A stretch of 64,000 nt of DNA from Cotesia glomerata (GCF_020080835.1 NC_058167.1:9766957-9830956); one strand, 5' to 3'; positions 23,330-35,593 are shown, counted from the first letter of the stretch. The notes: generated from the letters alone by a model not told the origin. A program made the numbers and translations.

Positions 23330-24308
23330 TAAACTTTTTAATTAAGATAATTTTTATACTATTGATATCTAAGATCTCTCCACCAATCAATTTACACTTT
23401 TACCAATCAATTAATTACAAACCACCGCCTACAAAATTCTCGTTATCATTAGCTTTCCAATGACGAATTAATTCTACAAAAATAGGCGAGATATAATTCA
23501 CTTCTTAGAAAATAATTTATTTCCATCCCTAAAAATCGATTCCCATAAAAAGATGACCCAGAAATAAACGCAATCCATCTTACTGCATCAAATCATTAAT
23601 ATCTATAAAATCTCCGACAGAAATAAAACTGCTTATTTTAAATCCAAAAATCAAAAGTGCAAACGAAAGTTTAAGAATTGTTAAAGAATTGATAAGGCGA
23701 GCTCAGTCCATTGAGAAGATAAAAAAGTCGCGTGTTAACCAGTAGTAAGTCTGTTAATACATCAGCCAACGGACGACGATTAACTGATAGCGACAAATAG
23801 CGAGATAATCTAGTATACATTTACACTGACACTCCCTGTCGCAATAATGCCGGTACTTTTAGTCAGACTCGCGAGAATATGAAATATAATAGTACAATAG
23901 ACTGGCTTTCGTACTTTACTAACTGCCGTAAGCCAGCAAGTAATAATTAGCGCGCTTACTTTCTGCGTGTATATATACCTCGGTCTACGTGTTAGTTAAC
24001 TTATACTTATATTTTACGCCAGGTCATGTAATTCTAAACCAACTTGCGGGTTAATTGAAAACTTTTTCAACTCGTAACTAAATCCGATGGCTTAACTCTC
24101 GGTTAATTTAAATTTTTATTTTATAACTTTTTTTTTTATTTTTGTACAAAAGGTCGGGGTTTCATTATTTTACTCAGGAATTAGCGAGGCTATTTTTAAC
24201 AATTTCAATCGATGACCACAAAGTAAAATAACAAGATTAAATTTAAAATATAAAAAATTTTTTTTATTTAATTAAAATTTTTTTCTGTAAAAAAATAATT
24301 TTTAAGGT
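23330..24308. other. Unique sequence, no gene seen
   Basis: AT-rich, with a GC-richer patch at 23690-24010; no recognisable coding or repeat structure. Confidence 0.4.
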
Positions 24309-24951
24309 ACACGGAGAAAATTTTATAGTAAAGTTTATTATCTAGTTATGGTAAAACCTATTAACTGAATTTGACAGTAGTATATATTATTTAAATAATT
24401 AAGTGAACCATCTGAATTCTAGTATTTACCATCCTGATAGCAACTATTACTATTATGATGGTAATCAGTAATAATAATTTCTATTATTTTAATTAGTTAA
24501 TACTATTATCAAAATTGTAATTCCTAATATAACCTGATGGTTGCAGTTACCATCAGTAATAATAATAGCTACTATCTAAGCTAGTAAAAACTATTTAAAA
24601 AATTAAGAATCTGCGTTACCGTGGATGCATTTCTGAATAAACTACAAGCAGCTGTAGCGCAGTGTAGTGCACAAAAAAACAGGATTAAATTGGGATTGAA
24701 TTTATATTTAAATTTTTGTGTCTAAAATAAGTTTCAACGCGAAATTTTTCAAAAAATTTGAAACTTCCAAAAAAATTAAAATTTTCAATAAAATTCAAAT
24801 TAAAAAAAAATATGAATATAAATAAAGGATTTAATTAAGTAAATTTATATTATTTTTTCTTTCAGAATTTTTAAAATCTGAGATGGTTACAATTACCATC
24901 TTCAATTATAACAGTTATAATTTTTAATAATAACAATTATTAATTTCGATA

Positions 24952-25222
24952 CACTGATAGAAGGATTTGTTTATAGTTAAAAATATTTGTTAATATTTAA
25001 AAAATCATTTATTAGTGATCACTTTTTAGTCCTTAACAAATATTTCTTAACATTTAAAAAGATTTATTAATATTTAACAAATGAATATCAGATTTATTAA
25101 ATACAAACAAATCATTTTAAATACTAAGAAATATTTGTTTAATACTAAAAAGTGGTCTCTAATAAATGATTTGTTAACTATTAAAAAATATTATTTAATA
25201 CAAATAAATCCTTCTATCAGTG
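24952..25222. mobile_element. 271-bp palindromic MITE flanked by TA
   Basis: CACTGATAGAAGGATTTGTT at the left pairs with the right end, with TA on both sides (24950-24951, 25223-25224). The interior is built of TTAATATTTAA-like units. Open frames over it are palindrome artefacts. Confidence 0.85.
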
Positions 25223-25920
25223 TAGTAATCGTTACCATTATTAATAGTAACTATTACAATTTTCAATGATACAACCTATTATTTCATTACTAAATAATTT
25301 TATTACCATGTTAGATAGTACACTGAGAGACAATTTTATTTAATATAATAATAAAAAAGTTTATTTGGACTTGAAAAAAAAACTTAGTTAATATTAATAA
25401 AATTATATTTCATCTAAATAAAATTTTTTTAGTATTTAATAAAATTTTCTTAAATACTAATATGTGTTTATTAAAATAACCACAAGCGTGCTTTCGTTAG
25501 CTGTCATTAATTCGCGTAGTTTGTACTTGTTCCAAAAGTTTCTTAAAAAAAAAATTAATACTGATCAAAAAAAATTATTATTACAAAAAATATTGATCAA
25601 AAAAAAATTATTATTATAAAATATTGATCAAAAAATTAATACTGATCAATTTAATTTATTGAGATATATAAACATATAAAAGTTAAACGTGCTTAATTAC
25701 AATACATAATTTATGTTTCATAACATAACATAAATTTGTATTAATTATAATTTAGTCAAATATATTTTCACAGTAATATCTTTTTATAAATAATAAGAAG
25801 ATTTTTCAACGAGACATCCTAACTAAACCTATTTTTTTATTTCTGACTTTTATGTTGTCTTCATGACAGACGACGTCTTTTACATGCTAAGAAAAATTTA
25901 TTAGTATTTAACAAAATTTT

Positions 25921-26720
25921 AGGGCGATTCCGCGGGAGACGATTTTTGACATACATTTTTAAATCACAGTATTTGTTACTTTTTTTTATACCAATTTTTT
26001 TCAATTTGAGGAGGGTAAGAGCATTTGTGTTGCACGAACGTCGAAGTCTAATTTGAAAAGCAAATTAGTTTTGATAACTGCTACTAAAAAAAAACGTAGA
26101 AAAGTTGCAAAAAAAGTTACGCAAAAGTTACGCATTTCTGATGTTTACAGCGATTCTGAAGATGAACCTTAAGTCTGATAAATCGCCGACTATTCCAAAC
26201 AAATAATTTATTTTAGTTACATAGAAAAGTGCTAATTAGTGATACAGCATCTATGATCTCATATCTTTAATTTAAAGTTACATGGAAATGTTTATATTCA
26301 CTACAGTGAGACGTGTTGCAACCGCGATAGTTTTACGTTGCACCCGCGACTGGATAAAAAGTCAATAATTTATAATATTTATTTCTTTTAATAATTTTAT
26401 TTAAATTAATAATTAGTTTGTTTTGTATTCTTTTAAAGAATGTAAAAATAATTTGATAAATATTTCATAATTAACAGACTTTTTTCATTCTAGCTTCATG
26501 ACCTTTAATGGTGGGCCGATTTCGTTGCACCCGCGATAGCACTTTGAACCTCTCCTGTGTCTATTTAGACATTTTATTAAATGTTTTTTATATTAATTTT
26601 TATAAAACAGATTACAATGTAATCCTGCGACCAGTCATTTCTTTAAAAAGAGTTTTTATTTTCTTAGTAAGAAGCCTTGAGTGAGTCTAAATGTTGCACC
26701 CGCGAGTACGGAATCGCCCT
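25921..26720. mobile_element. Inner 800-bp TIR element with exon-like tail
   Basis: Ends AGGGCGATTCCGCGGGAGAC and CGGAATCGCCCT; TTGCACCCGCGA-type motifs recur at about 26339, 26530 and 26694 and are echoed near the ends. It contains the open segment 25963-26172 described separately. Confidence 0.75.
26019..26172 (+). pseudogene. Exon-like C-terminal coding relic within the 800-bp element
   Basis: The frame is open from 25963 and ends at TAA 26170-26172. A splice-acceptor-like tract ending TTTTTTTCAATTTGAG at about 26018 precedes a translation (EGKSICVARTSKSN...) rich in Lys/Arg and ending ISDVYSDSEDEP. A basic patch followed by an acidic SDSEDE tail is typical of transposase or chromatin-protein C-termini. 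I cannot assign a family; it may be the last exon of a transposase or of a captured host gene. Confidence 0.35.
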
Positions 26721-27017
26721 TTATTAGTATTTAACAAAATTTTATTAGTATTTAATAAAATCTATCAGTATTTAATAAAACATATATTAATTTTTAAGAA
26801 AATTTTTATTAATATTTAAGGAAATTTTAATAATATTTAATAAATTTTTATTTGGGATTAGCCAAATAAACGTTTTATTAAGTAGTAATAAAATTTCATT
26901 ATTATTAATTAAAATTGTCTCTCAGAGTAAGAATTAATATTTTTGTATAGTAGGTAGTATAATCAATTTTTCTCCGCGTACTGGGATAAATTAAAAATTT
27001 GAATAAAATTTAAAGTT

Positions 27018-28617
27018 AATTAAATTGTGGCGCAAAGGAATCAGAGGTCTACCTCATAAATTGATTGTTAATTACCTATCAGGTAGAGAACAATGTGTTA
27101 AATTAAATAATTGTTCTAGTGATTATAGAATAGTAAAAATTGGGGTTCCCCAAGGGACCATCTTGGGGCCTCTTCTCTTTATTATGTACATAAATGATAT
27201 TTTTAATATTCTGCCTCCTAATGCTCTTGTATCATATGCTGATGACACAGTAGTTCTGTGTAGTGGAACTAATTGGTTAGTAGTCTCTGATTGTTTGTCT
27301 GATTGGTTGAATAAGCTAGATCAATGGTTAAAAGTCAATCAGTTAACGCTAAATGTTGATAAATCGACATTTATTACTTTTGGTTGTTATACTGACAGTG
27401 TGCCTACTAATTTTCATTTGTACATTAAAGATAGAGAGTTGAAAAGAGTTGAAAGTTGTAAATATCTGGGAGTAGTTTTTGATTGCCACATGAAATGGAA
27501 CAAACATATTTCAGAACTAATGAAAAAACTCAAGTACTTTACCTTCCTCTTTTACAAATTAAGTAATTGGATAGACACATCATTACTGAAAATCATTTAT
27601 CATGGTCTATTTGAAAGTTTTATAAACTATGGAATTATAGCCTGGGGAGGTGCATATGATAACACATTAAGGTAGTTGTAGCGTGATAGGCATTTCAACA
27701 GAAAATTATGAAATTTTTTTTATTGAAAGATAAATATATTAATAATTCACTACCAAAATTTCAGATCAATTGACCGCACCGTTTTTGAGTAATTAATTTT
27801 CGAAATTGTATCTTTTACACGTAGAGGTATAGAGATGGTAAAGTTAGTATGAAATCTTCCATACCACTTGAGAGGGCCAAAGATTTGATACTAACTTTAT
27901 CATCTCTCTATACCGCTACGTGTAAAAGATGCAATTTCAAAAATTAATTACTCAAAAACGATGCGGTCAATTGATCTGAAATTTTGGTAGTGAATTATTA
28001 ATATATTTATCTTTCGATAAAAAAAATTTCATAATTTTCTATTGAAATGCCTATCACGCTACAACTACCTTAAAACCTATTGTAAATCTACAAAATAAAA
28101 TGTTAAGCAAAATAACAAATTCTGATGATATGTTAGGACCATTGAAGATTAAACAATCTTTCGTTGTACAAGCCTTAACCTATTATTTTTGTGAATGTAA
28201 AACTTTGTACTCTGATAGAGTAATCAATACAAGATCTAGACAGTTAACATTACCAAAAATTAATAGAACAATAAGTACTAAAAGTGCAATTTATATTGCA
28301 ATTAAATACTTCAATTCACTTCCTAGTAATCTGAAAGAGCTAAATTATAATAAATGGTTAAGAAAGCATATTGTGAGGTGGATAAGATCAATAATACTTT
28401 AATTCATGATAAATTGTATTTATGTAAAAATTTTGTAAAATTATTCTTAATATACTCTGTACACTACTTTCTTAGTTAATTTAATATTATGTACTAATTT
28501 TTATAAATGCATTATATTTTTCTGGTGTCTATGCACAGGTGCTTCTTGCACCTCTATAGAATGTTTTACCAGAAGTAAATAAATACAAGGTAATTTAATA
28601 AAAAAAAAAAAAAAAAA
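27018..28617 (+). mobile_element. 5'-truncated non-LTR retrotransposon (LINE), split by a TTAA palindrome
   Basis: The reverse transcriptase part is open at 27025-27675: GVPQGTILGPLLFIMYINDI, the catalytic YADD (SYADDTVVL), a KYLGVVFD block and the thumb WNKHI. The C-terminal part is open at 28100-28402. A 399-bp element sits between them. The 3' UTR has a small hairpin AGGTGC-TTCTT-GCACCT (28537-28553) and a poly(A) tract (about 28600-28617). The 5' half (endonuclease and N-terminal RT) is absent. It belongs to the CR1/Jockey-like group; a finer placement is not possible by eye. Confidence 0.9.
27671..28069. mobile_element. 399-bp TTAA-flanked palindromic MITE inside the LINE
   Basis: TTAA at 27667-27670 and 28070-28073. 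Long arms start GGTAGTTGTAGCGTGATAGG and pair over most of the element (AAATTAATTACTCAAAAACG near the centre). TTAA duplication is characteristic of piggyBac-type transposition. Confidence 0.9.
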
Positions 28618-30056
28618 TTAATCAGGCTCGAGCGTTATAATTACGTGGAATAAAAAATAAATTCTTATATTAATAAAGCCGATTACAGCTTGGAAGATTG
28701 GAAAGGCCGATGAAGCATCCATAAAAATAAAGATATAAATTTATAAATAAAAAAGATCTATAAATAATTTTCCTGTGATATCGCGTTGGCGTTCTCACTA
28801 TTTTTCTATCTCGCTCGGCTATTTTTTTCTCCCCGTTCATTTGCTCTACAATGTTTTGTCCCATCCCGCTCAGTATCGATGTGACCCCGATTTGCGATCC
28901 AACACATTCAGTTGCTGTCGTTATCTTGGTGCTGCAGATTTATACAATCCAATGACTCAGTAACAATGCAGTTTGTTTAATTTGCTTACAGCAACACTTT
29001 TACTCCCTTAGAGAAATAAAAAAAAAAAATGATTTATATTCTCCGGTAATTTATTATCCTTTACATGTTCATCAAGATAATAAATAAATAAATACATACG
29101 TGGAGATTAAAAAAACTTATTGCTGAAGAAAAAAATTTACAATCTATTTCTTATAGCAGTAATATAAGCCTTCCAGACATTCTCGTCTCTCGAGGCTTCA
29201 AAAAACTCCAGCCGTATTTTTAGTGTCTTTGTCTTGACGTGAGTAGACTGGTGGATTGTCATAGCAACCCCTTGCACGCACTTGGCACTATGTACCTACC
29301 CCAATCAAAAAACTTCCCTTTACTTCATAAATATCATTATTCGTGTTCTATAGGCTATTAACTCAAACTGTACATGTAAATTCATTTTTTTAATAAAACA
29401 AATGTAATTCAACAACGCTATAAATATCAAAGGATCCGGAAGTATGAGTACTTCTATATTTTTATTTTTTTACATACCATTAAAATTTATACAGGCCTGG
29501 ATGAATATTTTTAATGAAAAAACTTTTGAGATTTTTTTAGCGGAAAATCCGTGATTTATTTCTAACTCAAAGTGGTTTTTTTATTTTTATTATTGATAAT
29601 ATTTATTTCAGAATAAATGTCATTGAAGTATTGTTTTAACTTTATTGAAGTTTTATATATATTCACGGCAAACAAAGGAACTTTATTCAATTTATTGTTC
29701 ATGTTTTATGGACTATAACTATAGAGTTGATTGCAGATAAAATTGAATTTTCATTCATACAAAATTATTATTAAATTAATATGTTAAAAAAAATTTCACG
29801 TAGTGAATTCTTTAATTTTTCTTTTATAATAATAAAAAAATTGTTTTTTGATTAAAAATTACAGAATGCGTATTTTGAGAACTTAAAAATTTTTAAATAG
29901 AAATAATCTTTAGAAAAATTTGATTCAAAATTCTCAACGTCAAATTTTTAGGTAGATTTCATAAAATCTATCTATTGCATTGGTCCTTGTGTCAAAATTC
30001 ACATAGAATTTCGTTCTTATATTAATTATTTAGTTAAGTAAAGCTTTAAAAATATA
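28618..30056. other. Unique sequence, no gene seen
   Basis: GC-richer at 28780-28980 and 29150-29300, with short frames that match nothing I recognise; otherwise AT-rich. Confidence 0.4.
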
Positions 30057-30534
30057 ACTTCCTTGATAGACCTCTTAAAATTGGAATTTCGAGTTCCGCT
30101 TTTAACAGGAGTTGTGTTTGGGCATTTCCTGACATATTTTGAGCGTTAAAGATTTATTTGATTCTCATAGAATTTTTTAACAGAAGTTTTATTCGGCCAA
30201 ATTTTGAAATTTTGAAATTTCAGCAAAAATGCCTAAACAAAACTTCTGTTAAAAAATTCTATAATAATCAAATAAATCCTTAAGGAAGTTCGAGCGTAAC
30301 TAATGAGTCAAAATAATGTTAAAATTTTTTTTTAATTTTAGTCTTCCCGATATTCGTCAAAATTCTTTATTTTAATTTAAAATAATTTAAACAATTTAAT
30401 AATTGATGATTTTTACTTATTTAATAAAGTAAAGTAATAAAATGACTTTGGTATTTATTACTTGCCGGAATAAATAAACAGATTTGGCAATAGCGCGCTT
30501 GATTATACCCATAACAGAGACGTGGATGAATGTC

Positions 30535-31966
30535 CCGAGTCGAAATATCAGACCCGTTTAACAGCCGAGACCAGTGATTGCAGTTTCAAACGGCTTAGCG
30601 AAACGAATGGAAATTTTGAAAAAACGTTTTTAGAGATAATAGATAATTTAATAAACTATTTCACCACAAAGCGTTTTTTTCAAAAATTTCATTCGTTTCA
30701 TGAAACCAATCGAAACTGCGATTGCTCTGCTGTTGGGAGTGCGACAGAGATAGTTCCGTTGAACTCCGTGAGAGCAAAGCGAGAAAAAGATGGTCTCGCC
30801 TGTTAAGCTGTAAAAGTTTCCAAATCCTTTGTAGTTCAATTCTCCTCCTTAGAAGACGCCTGTTTTGGCAGTAAAAGTCGGAGTGAACTATGGATACAGT
30901 GAACACAGGTCCACTGAGTTCCGTTTTCAATGTAAATTTTATCCAAAGAATAATAATAATAATGCAGAGTCGAAACATTAGACCCGTTTTAGCTGTAAAA
31001 GTCGGGGTGAACTAAGGACATAGTGAAAACAGCTCCACTGAGTTCCGTTTTCAATGTAAATTTTATCCAAAGCATAATAAATAATAATAATAATAATAAT
31101 AATATCATTATTAGTAGATTTTATAATAATCTAACTATTGCAGTCGTCCTTATAGCGCAACTTTTAAAAAATTCACCCATTTTCTGAATCAGCTTGACAA
31201 ACTGAGTCAGAAAATATCTTTCATTCAAAAGTTTATATGTCGCGTTCCAGATACCATAAAGGCGTATTCCGACAAAAGGCCTCGATGAAAAGCTATCGGT
31301 ACGTATAAAATATTTTTTTTCGGGAATCGACGAATTTTCGTCTGAAATGTGCAGAAATGTAGAAAAAAAATTTTATAAGCATATAATGTCATTACATAAA
31401 TTTAGCTTATAGCAATGATTAGAGGTATATTAACTCATCGGTCGTACGGTGTAGGGGTTAGTTATTGGTCTGGCAAGCGGGCGTTTCGGGTTCGAGTCTC
31501 GGTTAGAACGAATGCGATTTTCACTTTATTTCTATAAGTAGCGAAAGTTAGGTCTAAATAAAGAGTCAAGCGGTCTAAACATGTGTTTAGCTCTACATTA
31601 AAAATAATATAAAAAAAAAACTCGAAAAATTTCTTTTTTTATCATTTTACTAATAACAAAATTATTATTATTATTATTATTATTATTAAAAAAACAAAAA
31701 AAAATTCGGTCTCTAGTTGGGTTCGAACCTGCGTCCCCAGGCACGGTACAACAAAAGTAATTATTATTATTTAAATTGTTATTATTATTCAACGCCTGGT
31801 TAGACTTTAATCCTGTCAAAATGGGACAAAACTCCACTATTTACAGTCAAACCAGGCGTCGAGTTTATATAGTATTTAACTGAGCAGTCTTTCCTGACCA
31901 CTCAATTTTCTAAGAATTGTTGGAAAAAAGTACAGCTTAAACGGGTCTGAATTTTCGACTCGGGGT
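30535..31966. mobile_element. 1.43-kb TIR element (CCCGAGTCGAAA ends)
   Basis: Left CCCGAGTCGAAATATCAGAC ... CCCGTTTAA, right TTAAACGGGTCTGAATTTTC ... GACTCGGG. The AGTCGAAACATTAGACCCG block recurs internally near 30967. Contains a hairpin (30595-30715), (ATA)n microsatellites and a SINE. Confidence 0.8.
31385..31605 (+). repeat. tRNA-derived SINE, copy 2
   Basis: Better preserved than the 21850 copy: CGGTGTAGGGGTTAGTTATT (A-box region) and CGGGTTCGAGTCTCGGTTAG (B box), then the same body. It sits inside the 30535-31966 element. Confidence 0.7.
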
Positions 31967-32599
31967 GTGAGTTAAACATTTCTCTCTCTGTAACTATACT
32001 TCTATCCTTTTCTTTTTTCTCAGCTGTTGAAGCGATGTTGTCAAATCTTTATTCGAATAAATAGCTGACGGTAAACGAGTTACAAACATAAAATTTGACT
32101 TTAAATATTTCAAAAATTATACCGGTAATGTATTATTATTAAATTGTTTTTATATTTTGCAATAATCCAAGTTTCTTGTGTATAGTTTTTTATCGGTTAA
32201 AGTTGGAAGGTTAATATTGAAAAAAATAATTAAAGTCTCGACAAAAGTTTGTCCGCCATAAGAGCCCGTGTATAAGGAGATAAAATATGTGATTTTTAAA
32301 ATTTAATATCTAAGTAATTAAACGGTGAATCTTTTTAAAATTTTGGGATTAGATAGATGACGTATTTATTTATACGTATACTTAATTTCAAAGCTCAAAG
32401 TTGGAAATTATTTTTTACATTAGATTCGCTCGAACTTCCTTAATTTAACGCTCAAAATATGTCAGGAAATGCCCAAACACAACTCCTGTTAAAAGCGGAA
32501 CTCAAAATTCCAATTTTAAAAGGTCCATCAAGGAAGTTACATTTTGGCACACCCTAATGTATCCACTCTTATAATTTAGATGAAAAATATGAAAATATA

Positions 32600-32690
32600 T
32601 CATGTCAGCAAACTATTCGTAACGTGATTGGTCAAATATATCATGTCAGCAAACTATTCGTGACGTGAATGGTCAAATATATCATAAGCA
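32600..32690. repeat. Short direct repeat (about 45 bp, two copies)
   Basis: CAAATATATCATGTCAGCAA and CAAACTATTCGTGACGTGA-type blocks occur twice head to tail. Confidence 0.7.
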
Positions 32691-32758
32691 TGAAAATATA
32701 GATAATTCCATACTAACATTCACACGCGCGCTCGCGCGCGCAACGTATATTAGTACAT

Positions 32759-32928
32759 ACAGTCAACGCTCTCTGTATTTGACTCGCTCGTACAGGACCA
32801 TTCTCTGTATTTGACTCGTCCTTGTCCATAAGAGCTGTGTAAAATCGTTAAGTACAGAGGAAGAATGTGGTCAAATACAGAGAGCGGTCAAATACAGAGA
32901 GGTACAATACAGAGAGCGTCGACTGTAT
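32759..32928. mobile_element. 170-bp Tc1-type MITE (CTCTCTGTATTTGAC repeats)
   Basis: Left CAGTCAACGCTCTCTGTATT, right AATACAGAGAGCGTCGACTG, with TA flanks. The AATACAGAGAG block or its complement occurs five times. The TIR resembles Tc1/mariner MITEs. Confidence 0.8.
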
Positions 32929-32939
32929 ATACTTATGTA

Positions 32940-33840
32940 ATATAACGCGCGGCTTGTGGATACGATAACTTCCACAATTCTTAAGGTAGTACTACCGTTA
33001 CCACAAGAGTCAAATCCCAAAACCTAACCTTATTTGATTAACGTAGTAGATTTCCCTATACTAAATCACGTTGGAGAAAGAGAGACAGAGATAAATTTTG
33101 AATGTTTTTTATTAATAAATATTCTCATATTCTTGGAAACTATACTGATTGTTATTAAATATCTTCTAGATGTTATTTTCTCTTGTCTTGATTTTTATAA
33201 GAATCTGAACGTCCAGTTTTGTAAAGTAAAATGAAGTCTGTGATTCTCTATAAGGATCAATGGTAAAAGCAAAAATATGTAGATATTAATATCTTTTTTT
33301 TTGTCGTTGCCAGATTTTCAAAAATTTCACTGCTTAATTATGATATAAAGTACCAATATGCCAAATTTCATTAAATTCTGAACGTCAATTCTAAAACTGG
33401 TAGTACTACTTTAATAAATCTTCATGAAACTTATCAAATGTTTTCTACAGACAATTAGCTTGAATAAATGAGTTCAAAAATGAGTTAAATCCATCAAATA
33501 GTTTAGAAATGGCAGCCATTTGAAATTTTCGAAAATGTAAAAAATCACATGATTGGTGACTTTTTTAAGGAATAACTTTTCATTGAGAAATAATAGGTCG
33601 TTTTTTTGCATTTCATTTCAAATTTTATGAAATTCTCCTTCATTTAACCTATAATAAATTTACTTTTCAACAATTAAAATAAAAATTTAAGAAGCTGAAT
33701 GTCATCTAAATATTGTTATTAAAATCATGGATTATATGAAATCCACCGTCCATCTTGGCGGATGTTGAATGGCCTTTTTTTAAATAGTACAATTAATATT
33801 TAAAAAATTAAATTTGAAATATATTATTTTAAGTATTTGA
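32940..33840. repeat. Dispersed repeat family C, copy 2 (interrupted)
   Basis: ACGCGCGGCTTGTGGATACG through TAGTTTAGAAATGGCAGCC and onward tracks 11700-12000; the match is broken by the TTAA element at 32985-33410. Confidence 0.7.
32985..33410. mobile_element. 426-bp TTAA element (GGTAGTACTACC ends), copy 1
   Basis: Flanked by TTAA at 32981-32984 and 33411-33414. Ends GGTAGTACTACCGTTACCAC and AACTGGTAGTACTACT. An approximately 62-residue frame at 33034-33234 is also open in the second copy (51983-52186), but it starts with a non-ATG codon and has no known domain. Confidence 0.85.
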
Positions 33841-33841
33841 G

Positions 33842-34130
33842 CGGCATGATGGCCGAGCGGGTTAAGTTATTATCCCGTTAGTTTGCTCGCACATCATGCC
33901 GTGAGGCGAGGGTTCGAGCCCCGACGGTTGTTCGAATAGTTCCAACACCAACCGTCGGGGGTCGCTCCGGTAGCCGAACTGTACTGGCATGGGTTTTCTC
34001 TGTGGTTTCCCCATCGCCACTATTCCAACAACCGATAGAAAGGGGTGAGGAATAGGGCAAATACAGTACAGAAAGCACAAGTCGGTCCACAGCCGCGTGA
34101 TAATAATTAAGAGTTGAGTATATAAATGTG
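33842..34130 (+). repeat. tRNA(Ser/Leu)-like SINE
   Basis: The head GGCATGATGGCCGAGCGGGT (box A) and GCGAGGGTTCGAGCCCCGAC (box B), with a type-II variable-arm-like insert between them, is followed by a GC-rich body (TGGCATGGGTTTTCTCTGTG, GTTTCCCCATCGCC). The tail is AT-rich. This is a tRNA-derived SINE in structure, not a functional tRNA. Confidence 0.75.
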
Positions 34131-35593
34131 CGAAAAATAAGGTTGATTATGTAGTGAAAATACAGGAGTGAAAAGAGGACGTGCTGGGGTCCAAAAAAGC
34201 GTTGAATAAACAAGGACAATATAAAAAACACAAGAGGGTGGTGCACTCGCGGAATGCGACAGCTACCATCTACTCAGCCTTGTAAAAACCAAGAACGGTA
34301 TACACTGTAAAAAAAAAACCGGTGTGAGTCCATGCGGTGTACGGTGTTAAAAATTCTGGTGTTTAATTCAACACCGAAATCGGTGTAGCAGTAACACCGG
34401 TCGCGGTGTAAATATTTTTTTTCGGTGTTAAATCGGTGTTATAAATTTTCCGGTGTTGATAATATTTTAAGTAACACAATTTTTATAATTAAACTTTTTA
34501 TGTTAAAGAACAATAGCTGGAGAGTCAGGTTTATAGGTTAATTTTATTGACATTTATTACAAAATTAAGAACAAGTTTAAGTTAGAGAACACACAGTCTT
34601 TTAGATCACAGTTTCGTTTTATGAAATCAATGAAAGTCACTTAAATGGTTAAAATAGTGGTTAGACACCGTAAACTCAAAGGAGAAGAGGTGCTGGATCT
34701 GTTGATTAGAAATAGACTTCTAGAAGGTGTTCAAGGGAGCCTGCAGGTGCACCTTACAAAGTGATGACCAGCCGGGCCTTGGGTACGATGATTTTCTCTG
34801 ATGTGTACCACAAGGAAGCTTGTAGGTCACCTAACAGGGTGAAAAGAAGTACCGAGCCTTGAACACGATGATTTTCTTGTCTAGAAGTCGCCAAAGAAGA
34901 TGCTTTCTCGATTAGGTTATAAACACGCTGACTTAGATGATTTTCTCACACTCAGAATAACAAGATTTTACTTGTAGACAAGTTCGTTGCAGTGAAAGAC
35001 TTTTATTTTAGCTTGATATCACGATGTGAATAGTAAGCGTTTGAATTGAAGACTGACTCGCAGCGCCGGACGGACTGGCTTATATACTTGACTGGCGGGA
35101 TTCTCGAATTTTCAGCTGGAATTCTCTCGATTGAGTTCGAGAGAATTCTTTTAGATAAATTCACTTTCCAGATTAACAAAATGAATGATTTTGATACAAA
35201 AATGAATTTTTACTTTATTTTAACTCTTTTGATTATTAATTTATCGATTTTTAATTAATATTTAGCCAAAATTAAGAATTTTGATCTAGACTTTTCTTTT
35301 ACGAGATGTTTCTAGGCGCAGACGCGAGCTAAGCGCGAGCTAAGCGAAAGCGCCAATGTTGTTGTTTAGAGTACTCATAACGATCAATAGGTGGCGCCAC
35401 ATATTTTATTTATCATTATTTAATAATTTTGAATTATAACCAACAATTTTGAATTATATCTTTATTTTATTCTATTTTTAAACATTTTATGTTTAATAAT
35501 TAAAGATAAATAATAAAAAAAAAGTTAATATTTAATTTAGAAAGTTTAAAATAATAAAATATAAAGTAGATAAAAGTTTTTGATTAAATTAAA

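Larger units (their letters stand above)
25321..26927. mobile_element. Middle TIR element of the nest
   Basis: Ends CACTGAGAGACAATTTTATT and AAAATTGTCTCTCAGAG. The interior has tandem-like TATTAGTATTTAACAAAATT units on either side of the 800-bp inner element. Confidence 0.75.
24309..26980. mobile_element. Outer TIR element of a three-deep nest
   Basis: Ends ACACGGAGAAAATTTTATAG and AATTTTTCTCCGCGT are inverted. Paired ATGGTAA/TTACCAT and AATAGT blocks fill the arms. It contains a TA-flanked palindrome (24952-25222) and the 25321-26927 element. Confidence 0.7.
30057..32546. mobile_element. 2.5-kb TIR element (AACTTCCTTGAT ends)
   Basis: The left (30057-30165) and right (32440-32546) ends are inverted copies of about 105 bp: AACTTCCTTGATAGACCTCT, CTTTTAACAGGAGTTGTGTT and GGGCATTTCCTGACATATTT all recur inverted on the right. 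An additional hairpin lies at 30130-30300. It hosts the 30535-31966 element. Confidence 0.8.

Noticed and set aside
30522..30978. Overlapping frames on both strands
   Set aside because: They lie in the 1.43-kb TIR element and its hairpin; no domain.
33862..34246. Minus-strand frames over the tRNA-like SINE
   Set aside because: Antisense to the SINE head and body.
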